Virus record (IMG/VR): IMGVR_UViG_3300024336_000042
Span: 1-26,696 of that record
Length of the DNA: 26,696 nucleotides
From: a virus
Strand: one strand, 5' to 3'
Both the position numbers and the translations under genes were made by a program. The notes beneath the pieces were generated by a model, which was not told where the DNA came from, made no database searches, and saw nothing but the letters and a program-made list of their open reading frames with translations. This document shows, in pieces, positions 11,628 to 17,940 of the stretch; within the stretch, counting starts at the first letter, position 1; every line of letters begins with the position of its first letter.

Positions 11628-13948
11628 CCCAAGATCTACTCCATCCCTACCAGCAGAAGGCCGTGACCTGGCAGTGCGACAAACCAAACAGTGCCATATT
11701 CATGGACATGGGTTTAGGTAAGTCAGTGGTTACGCTCACAAGCATGGTGAACCTGCTCAACAGCGGGTTCCTTAGAGGTGTACTTATCATCGCCCCTGTA
11801 CGTGTGGTACGTCTCGTCTGGAGACAGGAGTCTGTCAAGTGGGAGCATACGAAACACCTATCATTCTCCACGATGGTCGGCACCAAGGATCAGCGCACCC
11901 GTGCATTGTTGAGAGATGCTGATGTACACATGATCAACTATGAGAATATGGGGTGGTTGGCTGAGATGCTGAACACCTACTATATCTCCAAAGGGAAACC
12001 ATTACCGTTCAATGGTGTGGTGTTCGATGAACTGTCGAAGATGAAGAACAGTACCACTCGCAGAGTCAAGTCGTTCATGAAGATCCATAACCACTTCCAC
12101 TGGACCACCGGACTCACGGGTACACCAGCGAGTAACGGCTACAAGGATCTGCATGGTCAGTTCCTGGTACTTGACGGTGGTCAGAGATTGGGTCGCTACA
12201 AGACAGCGTTTAAAACCAAGTTCTACCGGAAAGTAGGACCGTATAAAGAGGTTCCTTATGATGACACAGAGGGTCGCATTACTCAGTTGATCGGTGACAT
12301 TACACTGGAGATGAGTGCAGAGGACTATAACCCTCTACCTGATCTGATGATGAACGACATCAAGCTGGACTTCCCTCCTAAGTTACGCACGAAGTATGAC
12401 CAGATGGAGAAGGACTTTTTCCTACAGCTGGAGAACGGTGACAGTGTAGAGGTGTTCAACGCAGCAGCTCTTACCAATAAGCTACTCCAGTTCAGCAATG
12501 GTGCTATCTATCCAGTAGCCGGTATGCCCCTCTGGGAGCCTCTGCACGACCTTAAACTGGATGCCCTTGATGACATCATAGAAGAGGCGGCGGGACAGCC
12601 TGTGCTGTGCTCTTACGCCTACAGGAGCGATGCCTCACGGATCATGGAGAGGTTCAAGGGCATTAGACCAATTAACCTGACTGACTGTAAGAGTGAGACC
12701 AGTTTGACAACAGCGATGCAGAGGTGGCGCGATGGTGACTGCCAGCTGATGATCGGACACGCTGCCTGTGTACATCCTAGGACTCAAGTGTTGATTGAAC
12801 GGCGAGGATGGGTTAAGATCGTAGACGTTAGACCACATGAGCGAGTGTTCGACGGTGTTGAGTTTGTGAACCATGATGGCTGCTCATACTCTGGTTACAG
12901 AGAGGTGATTGATCTATTTGGTATAACTCTGACACCAGATCACAAACTTCTAATTGATGATGAATGGGTGGAGGCACAGAATGTTAAAAGTACTGAGGAA
13001 GTTAGAAGAAAAGCGATTTACAGGTGGGAAGATGAGAACGCAGGCAGTGGTAGTATGCTTGAACTGTGGGGGGAGGCAGACCATGCTCCACCAGAATGCG
13101 ATGAGTCACAACAGAAAAGGAAGCACTCATTGTGCACTCTGTATAGACGAGACATTCCATCGGATGACCAATACCCGAATCTGGAGAATCTGGCAAGGAC
13201 TGAGACACCGAGCCAAGGATCGCTCGGACAAGAATTATGCGGGACGTGGGATAGCCTTATGTCCCGAATGGGAGGACTTCACCAACTTCTACGCCGATAT
13301 GTCAGAAGGCTACTCGGACGAATTGACCATAGAACGCATAGACGTCAATGGTCATTACTGCAAGGACAATTGCAGATGGGTTACGAACATGGAACAGCAG
13401 GCCAACAAGCGCAACAACAGATGGCTGGAATACCAAGGAGAGCGAATCCATTTAGCGGAACTGGTGCGCAGGAGCGGATTCAGCAAAATGATGTTGACCA
13501 TGAGACTCAATCGTGGGATGACAGCAGACGAAGCAGTGGAGAGCTGCAAGAACTCAACTTACGGGAAAAGTCAGAGTGCGGTCAACCGTCGGAGAAGAGA
13601 AAAGCGCAAGTCTACGACCTAGTGAACTGTGGGCCTCGTCATCGGTTCCTGATTCGTAACGATGAGGGTGAAATGTTCATTTCTCATAATTCGATGGGAC
13701 ATGGAATTGACGGATTACAGAAGAACGGACACACGCTTGTATGGTACGGACTCAACTGGAGCCTGGACCTCTATGAGCAGTTCAACGCACGTATTCGCAG
13801 ACAAGGACAAGGAACCCCTGTCATCTGTCATCGAATCATGGTTGATGGAACACTGGATCAAGCACAGGCTGACGCGCTTGATGGTAAGGCTACAACCCAG
13901 TCGGCACTGAGAGCAGCAATTAAGAATTATATGGAGAAGAAACTGTGA
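11621..13948 (+). CDS. SNF2/superfamily 2 helicase interrupted by an intein, 775 aa precursor (about 467 aa after splicing)
   Basis: Motif I MDMGLGKS (about 29-35), motif Ia-like LIIAPVRVVRLVW, motif II FDELSK (DELS at 136-139 in place of DEAH), motif III LTGTPAS (TGTP 166-169), and C-terminal motifs V/VI split by an intein: LMIGHAA | intein | SMGHGIDGLQ, then QFNARIRRQGQ. Joining the two sides restores the phage SNF2 pattern 'lmigHaaSmGHGidgLQ'. It probably remodels forks or protein-DNA complexes. I use ATG 11621 (MLTQDLLHPYQQ), which overlaps the preceding stop; a GTG at 11609 is an alternative. Intein residues are 383-690. An HNH gene overlaps the intein linker in the +1 frame. Confidence 0.85.
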   Translation: MLTQDLLHPYQQKAVTWQCDKPNSAIFMDMGLGKSVVTLTSMVNLLNSGFLRGVLIIAPVRVVRLVWRQESVKWEHTKHLSFSTMVGTKDQRTRALLRDADVHMINYENMGWLAEMLNTYYISKGKPLPFNGVVFDELSKMKNSTTRRVKSFMKIHNHFHWTTGLTGTPASNGYKDLHGQFLVLDGGQRLGRYKTAFKTKFYRKVGPYKEVPYDDTEGRITQLIGDITLEMSAEDYNPLPDLMMNDIKLDFPPKLRTKYDQMEKDFFLQLENGDSVEVFNAAALTNKLLQFSNGAIYPVAGMPLWEPLHDLKLDALDDIIEEAAGQPVLCSYAYRSDASRIMERFKGIRPINLTDCKSETSLTTAMQRWRDGDCQLMIGHAACVHPRTQVLIERRGWVKIVDVRPHERVFDGVEFVNHDGCSYSGYREVIDLFGITLTPDHKLLIDDEWVEAQNVKSTEEVRRKAIYRWEDENAGSGSMLELWGEADHAPPECDESQQKRKHSLCTLYRRDIPSDDQYPNLENLARTETPSQGSLGQELCGTWDSLMSRMGGLHQLLRRYVRRLLGRIDHRTHRRQWSLLQGQLQMGYEHGTAGQQAQQQMAGIPRRANPFSGTGAQERIQQNDVDHETQSWDDSRRSSGELQELNLREKSECGQPSEKRKAQVYDLVNCGPRHRFLIRNDEGEMFISHNSMGHGIDGLQKNGHTLVWYGLNWSLDLYEQFNARIRRQGQGTPVICHRIMVDGTLDQAQADALDGKATTQSALRAAIKNYMEKKL
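12767..13690 (+). mobile_element. Intein (Hint-type, 308 aa) inserted in helicase motif V
   Basis: The N-terminal splicing part starts at Cys1 (TGT 12767-12769): CVHPRTQVLIERRGWVKI, then block B GITLTPDHKLL with the T-x-x-H pattern. The C-terminal part is VYDLVNCGPRHRFLIRN, then GEMFISHN ending in His-Asn (block G), followed by Ser+1 of the extein (TCG 13691). These are the residues needed for class 1 protein splicing. The linker in the helicase frame (about 12985-13610) is Gln/Arg/Ser-rich, shows no LAGLIDADG or HNH pattern in that frame, yet has no stop codon. The insertion point lies in the conserved ATPase motif V, a usual kind of intein target. Confidence 0.88.
12981..13622 (+). CDS. HNH homing endonuclease encoded in the +1 frame inside the intein, 213 aa
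   Basis: Start ATG 12981 has GGAGG at 12970-12974 with a 6-nt spacer; an alternative ATG at 13032 has AGGTGGG upstream. N-terminal zinc finger C26/C29 (CLNCGG) with C51/C54 (HCALC). HNH core from about 60 to 146: HRMTNTRIWRIWQGLRHRAK, NYAGRGIALCPEWEDF, TNFYADMSEG, TIERIDVNGHY, NCRWVTNMEQQ. A C-terminal DNA-binding part (YQGERIHLAELVRRSG) ends in a basic tail. The core matches phage HNH homing endonucleases. It lies wholly between the two splicing halves and is +1 relative to the helicase/intein frame, so it cannot be part of the precursor without a frameshift. Confidence 0.85.
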   Translation: MLKVLRKLEEKRFTGGKMRTQAVVVCLNCGGRQTMLHQNAMSHNRKGSTHCALCIDETFHRMTNTRIWRIWQGLRHRAKDRSDKNYAGRGIALCPEWEDFTNFYADMSEGYSDELTIERIDVNGHYCKDNCRWVTNMEQQANKRNNRWLEYQGERIHLAELVRRSGFSKMMLTMRLNRGMTADEAVESCKNSTYGKSQSAVNRRRREKRKSTT

Positions 13949-14154
13949 CAACAACAAAAATCAAAGCCAGAGTAGACAGCGAGTTTGATCTGCTACTGAA
14001 CCGTACTCTTAAAGAGATGTCCTTGAACAACGAAATGCTACGACCAGAGGATATGGCGTACTTCGACCTGCAGGGGTACATCAGAGACGCAGCGGGGTAC
14101 CTCCACATTACCGATGAGCGGTTGATCGCCGATGTACAGGCAGAGTTGGCGTAA
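13945..14154 (+). CDS. Hypothetical protein, 69 aa
   Basis: Starts with GTG at 13945, overlapping the helicase stop (GTGA), so it is translationally coupled to the helicase; ATGGAGAAG at about 13930-13938 supplies the ribosome site. The protein is acidic and mostly helical (VDSEFDLLLNRTLKEM, then EDMAYFDLQGYIRDAAGYL). No catalytic or metal-binding residues and no known family seen. Its stop overlaps the next start (TAATG). Its place directly after the helicase suggests an accessory role in replication, but this is position only. Confidence 0.7.
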   Translation: MTTTKIKARVDSEFDLLLNRTLKEMSLNNEMLRPEDMAYFDLQGYIRDAAGYLHITDERLIADVQAELA

Positions 14155-14462
14155 TGCTTGACATGAACAAAAGCCAATCCATAAACTTTGTTATAAGAGA
14201 AGGTCTCTATAACTTCGGTAAATGGGCCACAGCCTCCGAGGCATTCAGCATGGTCAAAGACGAGCTGCCGTACACTCAGGGGCAGATCACCACCAAATTA
14301 AACGCGATGGGTAAGAGAGGAGCCATCTTGTCGCGTTTAGAAGAGGATGGGTCAGTAATGTACAAGTTCAAAGGTCATTCAGTGGCCTGTAAAAAAGAAC
14401 CAGCACCAGAGCCGTACGATAAGCTGATGTGGATGATTCACGCAGCGAGGTGGACAGCATGA
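14154..14462 (+). CDS. Hypothetical protein, possible winged-helix, 102 aa
   Basis: The start at 14154 shares a base with the preceding stop; ATG 14163 is an alternative. The part FGKWATASEAFSMVKDELPY, then TQGQITTKLNAMGKRGAILS, then a beta pair around EEDGSVMYKFKG, has the helix-helix-helix-wing order of winged-helix DNA-binding domains ('vs..l..m.krG.i.r...dg...Y'). A proline-rich hinge and a short Trp-containing tail follow. The family is not recognised and the winged-helix idea rests on pattern alone. Its stop overlaps the next start (ATGA). Confidence 0.7.
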   Translation: MLDMNKSQSINFVIREGLYNFGKWATASEAFSMVKDELPYTQGQITTKLNAMGKRGAILSRLEEDGSVMYKFKGHSVACKKEPAPEPYDKLMWMIHAARWTA

Positions 14463-14632
14463 ACCCCGCGAACCTATCAGGACTACTGCACAGCGTACGT
14501 ATGCAACTGCGACACACTAAAACCAAATACGCACAGCGACCCAACGTGTACTGGCACAATGAAATGAGGAAGTATGAGCTGGCCAGCGAGGTTATATCAG
14601 ACTATGTGGAGCGATCCAATAAAGGAGCATGA
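14459..14632 (+). CDS. Small hypothetical protein, 57 aa, basic helical
   Basis: The start at 14459 overlaps the preceding stop (ATGA); an upstream in-frame ATG at 14429 lies within the previous gene and is less likely. The protein is basic with a helical N-terminal half (LLHSVRMQLRHTKTKYAQR) and an amphipathic C-terminal helix (EMRKYELASEVISDYVE). No recognised domain. It is part of the chain of one- to four-base overlaps that marks this operon. Its length and charge would fit a nucleic-acid-associated protein, but nothing specific supports that. Confidence 0.65.
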   Translation: MNPANLSGLLHSVRMQLRHTKTKYAQRPNVYWHNEMRKYELASEVISDYVERSNKGA

Positions 14633-14633
14633 C

Positions 14634-15053
14634 ATGAAACTACATGGCGAAGAAATCAAAGTTGGTGACAAGGTTTGGGATATTATTGAGGGTTGGGGAA
14701 TAGTAGAGCGAATAGACTCAAACAATTTCCCGATTGTTGTTAGCGGACACTCATATAACAGCAAAGGGAAAGACAACACACTAGATATCAACCCCACTAT
14801 CTTCTGGGATGAGGTACATATCACTCCACCACCTACACCAAAACGTGAGATCGACTGGTCTAAAGTACCGGAGAATACGCTGGTTAGAGTGTGGGACAGG
14901 GATTGGGAGAACCACAGAATTGCTGAGTATTATACGTACGATACGGTTCAGGCACCCTACAATTACTTGGTGCAAGGGAGTAGCGGTCATCGCTGCTACA
15001 AACATTGCGAACTTCACGAATCAGTAACTCCACTGCGTGAGTGGTACAAATAA
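14634..15053 (+). CDS. Hypothetical protein with SH3-like repeat, 139 aa
   Basis: The start at 14634 has AAAGGAG at about 14622-14628. The N-terminal half (IKVGDKVWDIIEGWGIVERI) has the 'vGdkVwd...G.G.V..i' pattern of small SH3-like barrels seen in phage and transcription-associated proteins. The second half has another beta-rich segment (ENTLVRVWDRDWENHRIAEY), so there may be two barrels joined by a proline-rich hinge (ITPPPTPKREIDW). Two Cys near the C-terminus (CYKHC). No enzyme motifs. It is the last gene of the block before a 125-bp gap. Confidence 0.75.
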   Translation: MKLHGEEIKVGDKVWDIIEGWGIVERIDSNNFPIVVSGHSYNSKGKDNTLDINPTIFWDEVHITPPPTPKREIDWSKVPENTLVRVWDRDWENHRIAEYYTYDTVQAPYNYLVQGSSGHRCYKHCELHESVTPLREWYK

Positions 15054-15178
15054 AGAGAACACACGTTACTACTTAAACTTTAACATTTTTGAAGTTAGGC
15101 GTAGTGGCTAGAAGAGCAGAACCCGCGCTGTGAGATGTGTAAAAAGACGGGGACTAATTTAAGTCTAGGAGAGTCAAG

Positions 15179-15415
15179 ATGAGTGATTGGATAACTAAGC
15201 TGTCAAAAGAGGATCAATCGGCAATACGAACGCTAGGCGGTGCAATGTGGGATATGCCTAAACCAGAGGAATTTGCATCTTTAGCACACCTACTGCATGA
15301 AGTGAGAGGTCGTATTGGTTCTGCATCTTCACTTATTACACAAGCAGATATGGTCTTGAAGGGCGGTGAGTACTTCATGGGGCTTTATCGAACGACAACT
15401 GGAGAATCAAGATGA
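15179..15415 (+). CDS. Hypothetical protein, 78 aa
   Basis: First gene after a 125-bp gap. TAGGAGAG at about 15166-15173 gives a good ribosome site. The protein is a mix of helices (ITKLSKEDQSAIRTLG, then FASLAHLLHEVRGRIGSA) with no transmembrane segment and no recognised domain. It starts an accessory block of short genes linked by ATGA overlaps. The gap upstream (15054-15178) shows no clear promoter or terminator, only a weak hairpin and a possible 15-residue peptide. Confidence 0.7.
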   Translation: MSDWITKLSKEDQSAIRTLGGAMWDMPKPEEFASLAHLLHEVRGRIGSASSLITQADMVLKGGEYFMGLYRTTTGESR

Positions 15416-15624
15416 GTAAAGTTTGGGTAGTGACCCGAGAAATTAACGAGTACAACCAAGATGGTGAGTATTTTGTAGAGGCATTCAAAAACAAACCTAC
15501 ATTTCAGCAATTGAAAAAACTGCTTAATGGAGATGATGTGACCATTGATAAATTGACAAGAGGGGGTGGTAGACAAGGTACAGAATATGAGTGGTATAAC
15601 CTACTTGAGGAGGAGTTTCTATGA
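15412..15624 (+). CDS. Hypothetical protein, 70 aa
   Basis: Overlaps the preceding stop (ATGA). The pattern KVWVVTREINEYNQDGEYFV followed by AFKNKPTFQQLKKLL resembles small phage proteins of the 'VYVvt.eyNdY.qdGeYfvaaF..KPt...L' type, which I recall as frequent but of unknown function. A Gly-rich stretch (RGGGRQG) precedes an acidic C-terminus, whose coding DNA carries GAGGAGG, the ribosome-binding site of the next gene. Translational coupling to both neighbours is likely. Confidence 0.75.
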   Translation: MSKVWVVTREINEYNQDGEYFVEAFKNKPTFQQLKKLLNGDDVTIDKLTRGGGRQGTEYEWYNLLEEEFL

Positions 15625-15860
15625 ATAGCGAATATCAGGGTGGATGGATTAGCGTTGAGGATAAGCCTGTCCCTGTAGATGAAAAGGTAATGCTTTGCTT
15701 CCCCTTAGCTAATAATGAGTATTACATCTGCTCAGGTTATATTGCGCTTGAGGACGGATCTGTATGGGCTGATAGTGATGTTGGTGAGATAGGTTACCTA
15801 TCGTGTGATATATCACATTGGCAACCACTGCCTGAAACACCAAATACTGAAGGTATTTAA
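15621..15860 (+). CDS. DUF551 domain protein, 79 aa
   Basis: GGWISVEDKPVPVDEKVMLCF at the start and DISHWQPLPETP at the end are the signature of DUF551, a short domain widespread in phages of Gram-negative bacteria ('Wisv.drlP..g..Vlv ... iTHWmplPepP'). Function unknown; it is usually found among accessory genes near host-range or nucleotide metabolism genes. The start has GAGGAGG at about 15606-15612 and overlaps the preceding stop by 4 bp. Confidence 0.85.
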   Translation: MNSEYQGGWISVEDKPVPVDEKVMLCFPLANNEYYICSGYIALEDGSVWADSDVGEIGYLSCDISHWQPLPETPNTEGI

Positions 15861-15862
15861 TT

Positions 15863-15937
15863 ATGAAAATGAGAGATACAGAAGGCGACTCCTATATTGA
15901 GAGAGAGGCTGCGGCATACTTGAGGAGTCAGCAATGA
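15863..15937 (+). CDS. Very short ORF, 24 aa
   Basis: Reads MKMRDTEGDSYIEREAAAYL and ends RSQQ. It fills the gap between two genes exactly: it starts two bases after one stop, and its TGA overlaps the next ATG (ATGA at 15934-15937). A weak AAGG lies about 9 nt upstream. The overlap pattern, the same as for its neighbours, is the main support. It could instead be the remnant of a longer gene or only a coupling leader. Confidence 0.4.
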   Translation: MKMRDTEGDSYIEREAAAYLRSQQ

Positions 15938-16254
15938 ACCAAAAGTACGCCGAAACAATCATCAAGCGCCCGTCACTCTACGAAGCCCTGGAGGTGCATG
16001 GGGCTCGTGAATATTTCAGTGACAATGAAACCAGAGCCTACTGTGAGATAGATGACAAAGACCCAGACTTCTACTCCGTTTACATCCGGTACCACGACAG
16101 CCCAGAGGTTGAGTGTATAGGTGACTTTGACAGTCCAATAGATGCCAACAACTACGCCTCAGAAATCTCTGAGAAATATGGACTCAATTGGACTATCAAC
16201 TCATACCCACCACATGAATTATTTCGGCCTTTCATCGTCCGATTTGAAGTGTAG
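15934..16254 (+). CDS. Hypothetical protein, 106 aa
   Basis: The start at 15934 overlaps the preceding stop; TTGAGGAGT upstream is a good ribosome site. The protein is acidic and beta-rich with many Tyr and Asp residues (EIDDKDPDFYSVYIRYHDSP, then CIGDFDSPIDANNYASEI). No signal peptide, membrane helix or known motif. It lies between the DUF551 gene and the DNA methyltransferase gene, with a 29-bp gap before the latter. Confidence 0.7.
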   Translation: MNQKYAETIIKRPSLYEALEVHGAREYFSDNETRAYCEIDDKDPDFYSVYIRYHDSPEVECIGDFDSPIDANNYASEISEKYGLNWTINSYPPHELFRPFIVRFEV

Positions 16255-16283
16255 TTAGGCTGAAGCTAAAGAGAGATAAAGAT

Positions 16284-16985
16284 ATGACAACAAGATTAAT
16301 GAAGGGCGATTGCCTTGAAAGGATGAAAGAGATCGAAAGTGGATCGGTTGATATGATATTAGCTGATCCGCCTTATGGAACTACCGCATGCAAGTGGGAT
16401 TCTATTATCCCACTAGAGCCTATGTGGGAGCAGTTAAAGCGAGTGATTAAGCCTAACGGGGCTATTGTTATGACTTGTGCGCAACCATTCACAAGTGTGC
16501 TAGGGGCATCCAACATTAAAGATCTAAAATACTCGTGGGTATGGGAGAAAACAGCGGCAACAGGGCATCTTAACGCTAAGCGTATGCCAATGAAGAATCA
16601 TGAAGATGCGTTAGTGTTTTATAGGAAACCCCCCACGTATAACCCACAAGGGGTTGTGGCTTGCAATAGGGTGGTTAGGCGCGGGGGGAACGGGGGGTGT
16701 TATGGTAACAGCGGCAAAGAGAACGTACAGACACTAACAAACTACCCACGAACTATCCAACGATTCAAGAGTGCCAATTCCACTGTCCACCCAACACAGA
16801 AACCTGTAGCCCTGATGGAATATCTAATCAAAACCTACACCAACGAAGGTGATACGGTGCTGGATTTTACAATGGGTAGCGGAACCACCGGCGTTGCTTG
16901 CAAGAACCTAAACCGCCGATTCATAGGCATTGAATTAGATCCCGATTATTTCAAAATTGCGGAAGATCGGATTGATGCAGCCTAA
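16284..16985 (+). CDS. DPPY-type DNA methyltransferase (N6-adenine or N4-cytosine), 233 aa
   Basis: Catalytic motif IV ADPPYGTT (DPPY 28-31) precedes the AdoMet-binding motif I DFTMGSGTTG (194-203), the order of beta-class amino-methyltransferases. NSTVHPTQKPVALMEYLIK before motif I, and RRFIGIELDPDYFKIAEDRI after it, complete the pattern. The target-recognition region lies between (about 90-165). No restriction partner is next to it, so it is probably a solitary methyltransferase that protects phage DNA or marks it. AGAGAGATAAAG is a weak ribosome site. DPPY favours adenine as substrate. Confidence 0.88.
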   Translation: MTTRLMKGDCLERMKEIESGSVDMILADPPYGTTACKWDSIIPLEPMWEQLKRVIKPNGAIVMTCAQPFTSVLGASNIKDLKYSWVWEKTAATGHLNAKRMPMKNHEDALVFYRKPPTYNPQGVVACNRVVRRGGNGGCYGNSGKENVQTLTNYPRTIQRFKSANSTVHPTQKPVALMEYLIKTYTNEGDTVLDFTMGSGTTGVACKNLNRRFIGIELDPDYFKIAEDRIDAA

Positions 16986-17054
16986 CTAGATTTATACGGC
17001 ATACATGCCGCATAAGCAGAACATGAACCAAGCAAAAACAACGGATTGAGATTT

Positions 17055-17435
17055 ATGGACAACACGATTAAACAAGCAGTGGTATCAGTGGAGAAGCTGG
17101 AGGACTGGAAAATCAAAGCTCGGTACTTTGAGGATGACGCAGAACTGGATGCGCTTATTGATGATATGAACGTAGTCATCGACTCTGCTGAAGATGTGGA
17201 GCCCCATGCGTATACTTGGATAGATGACGGGAAAGGTTCTACCCAAGATCTACCACTCTATCTCCATCCAGCAACACCAACCGAGCGACTGAGTGATAAG
17301 GAGATTGAGGGAATTTTCAAACTATTCGTGCGTAAATTTTATAACACCTGGGGTTATGAAGAAGGTTTACACACAAATGATCTAGTGGACTTCGCAAGAG
17401 CCATTGAACGAAAGATTACGGAGAAGAAAAAATGA
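17055..17435 (+). CDS. Hypothetical protein, 126 aa
   Basis: I choose ATG 17055 (MDNTIKQAVV); an in-frame TTG at 17046 is the only longer option. The ribosome site is weak (GGATTGAG). The N-terminal half is helical and acidic. The middle HAYTWIDDGKGSTQ followed by DLPLYLHPATPTERLSD recalls Ea22-like phage proteins that carry an 'aw.y...g......PLYthP' segment. Then comes a helical C-terminus ending ITEKKK. The function of such proteins is unknown. The 69-bp gap upstream contains a small inverted repeat CGGCAT-AC-ATGCCG at 16997-17010. Confidence 0.72.
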   Translation: MDNTIKQAVVSVEKLEDWKIKARYFEDDAELDALIDDMNVVIDSAEDVEPHAYTWIDDGKGSTQDLPLYLHPATPTERLSDKEIEGIFKLFVRKFYNTWGYEEGLHTNDLVDFARAIERKITEKKK

Positions 17436-17596
17436 AACACTCATACTCGATCAAAAAGATATACCGTTTCACCTGTTATAAATGCAAAGCGTGGTGGTCA
17501 ATAGGAGACTGGCATCAGACTAGCTCATATATCACTGGTAAAGTGACCTGCCCCCATTGCGGAGCAACGTCTAACTATAAAGAGAATGAAGAATGA
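17432..17596 (+). CDS. Small zinc-ribbon protein, 54 aa
   Basis: Reads MKHSYSIKKIYRFTCYKCKA and later VTCPHCGATSNY. Two CxxC pairs (C15/C18 and C40/C43) about 22 residues apart form a classical zinc ribbon, with aromatic residues (WW, W27) between. Both ends overlap neighbouring genes by ATGA, so it is translationally coupled on both sides. Zinc ribbons of this size in phages often bind nucleic acid or a host protein such as RNA polymerase; nothing here decides between these. Confidence 0.7.
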   Translation: MKHSYSIKKIYRFTCYKCKAWWSIGDWHQTSSYITGKVTCPHCGATSNYKENEE

Positions 17597-17940
17597 GGCT
17601 GATTGATATGACCACTCAGAAGTGGGGGAGACTCACCCCGACCGAGTATGTAGGTGATCAACATTGGAGGTGTACTTGTGATTGCGGAAAGGTGGACATA
17701 TTCAAGGGCGCTCATTTACGGTCCGGCAATACCAAATCGTGCGGGTGCCTGTACTACGATGTGATGGCTGGTAGCAGTAATGCCGGTAAACCAATTACAC
17801 TTGATGGGGTCAATTATCCTTCTCACACTGAGGCGCGAAGAGCTTATGGTATTCACACTTCATCAGTGCGGAGGAGGATGGAGGAATATGGCTGGTCATT
17901 GGAGAAATCAATTACCACCCCATTGGGAGAAAGACGATGA
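17593..17940 (+). CDS. Zinc-finger/NUMOD-like protein, HNH relative lacking the nuclease core, 115 aa
   Basis: The N-terminal half GRLTPTEYVGDQHWRCTCDC ... SGNTKSCGC has the CxC ... CGC zinc-binding pattern that heads many phage HNH homing endonucleases ('W.C.CdCG....v....Lr.G.tkSCGCl'). The second half GVNYPSHTEARRAYGIHTSS plus VRRRMEEYGWSLEKSI looks like a NUMOD or HTH DNA-binding module of the same enzymes. No H-N-H residues lie between, so it may be a degenerate endonuclease or a DNA-binding protein derived from one. Both ends overlap neighbours by ATGA. Confidence 0.65.
   Translation: MRLIDMTTQKWGRLTPTEYVGDQHWRCTCDCGKVDIFKGAHLRSGNTKSCGCLYYDVMAGSSNAGKPITLDGVNYPSHTEARRAYGIHTSSVRRRMEEYGWSLEKSITTPLGERR

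Noticed and set aside
12767-13622. A programmed frameshift joining the intein N-terminal part to the HNH
   Set aside because: The helicase frame stays open and resumes the C-terminal splicing motifs, while the HNH has its own GGAGG-ATG; a shift would also need a second shift back to reach the C-extein. Kept only as a weak alternative.
15073-15105. AACTT/AAGTT hairpin in the 15054-15178 gap as terminator
   Set aside because: Only 5 bp of A/T-rich stem and no proper U-tract after it.
15135-15182. 15-residue ORF (MCKKTGTNLSLGESR) before the gene at 15179
   Set aside because: No ribosome site and very short, although its TGA overlaps the next ATG and upstream in-frame residues add a second CxxC-type Cys; possibly a gene remnant.
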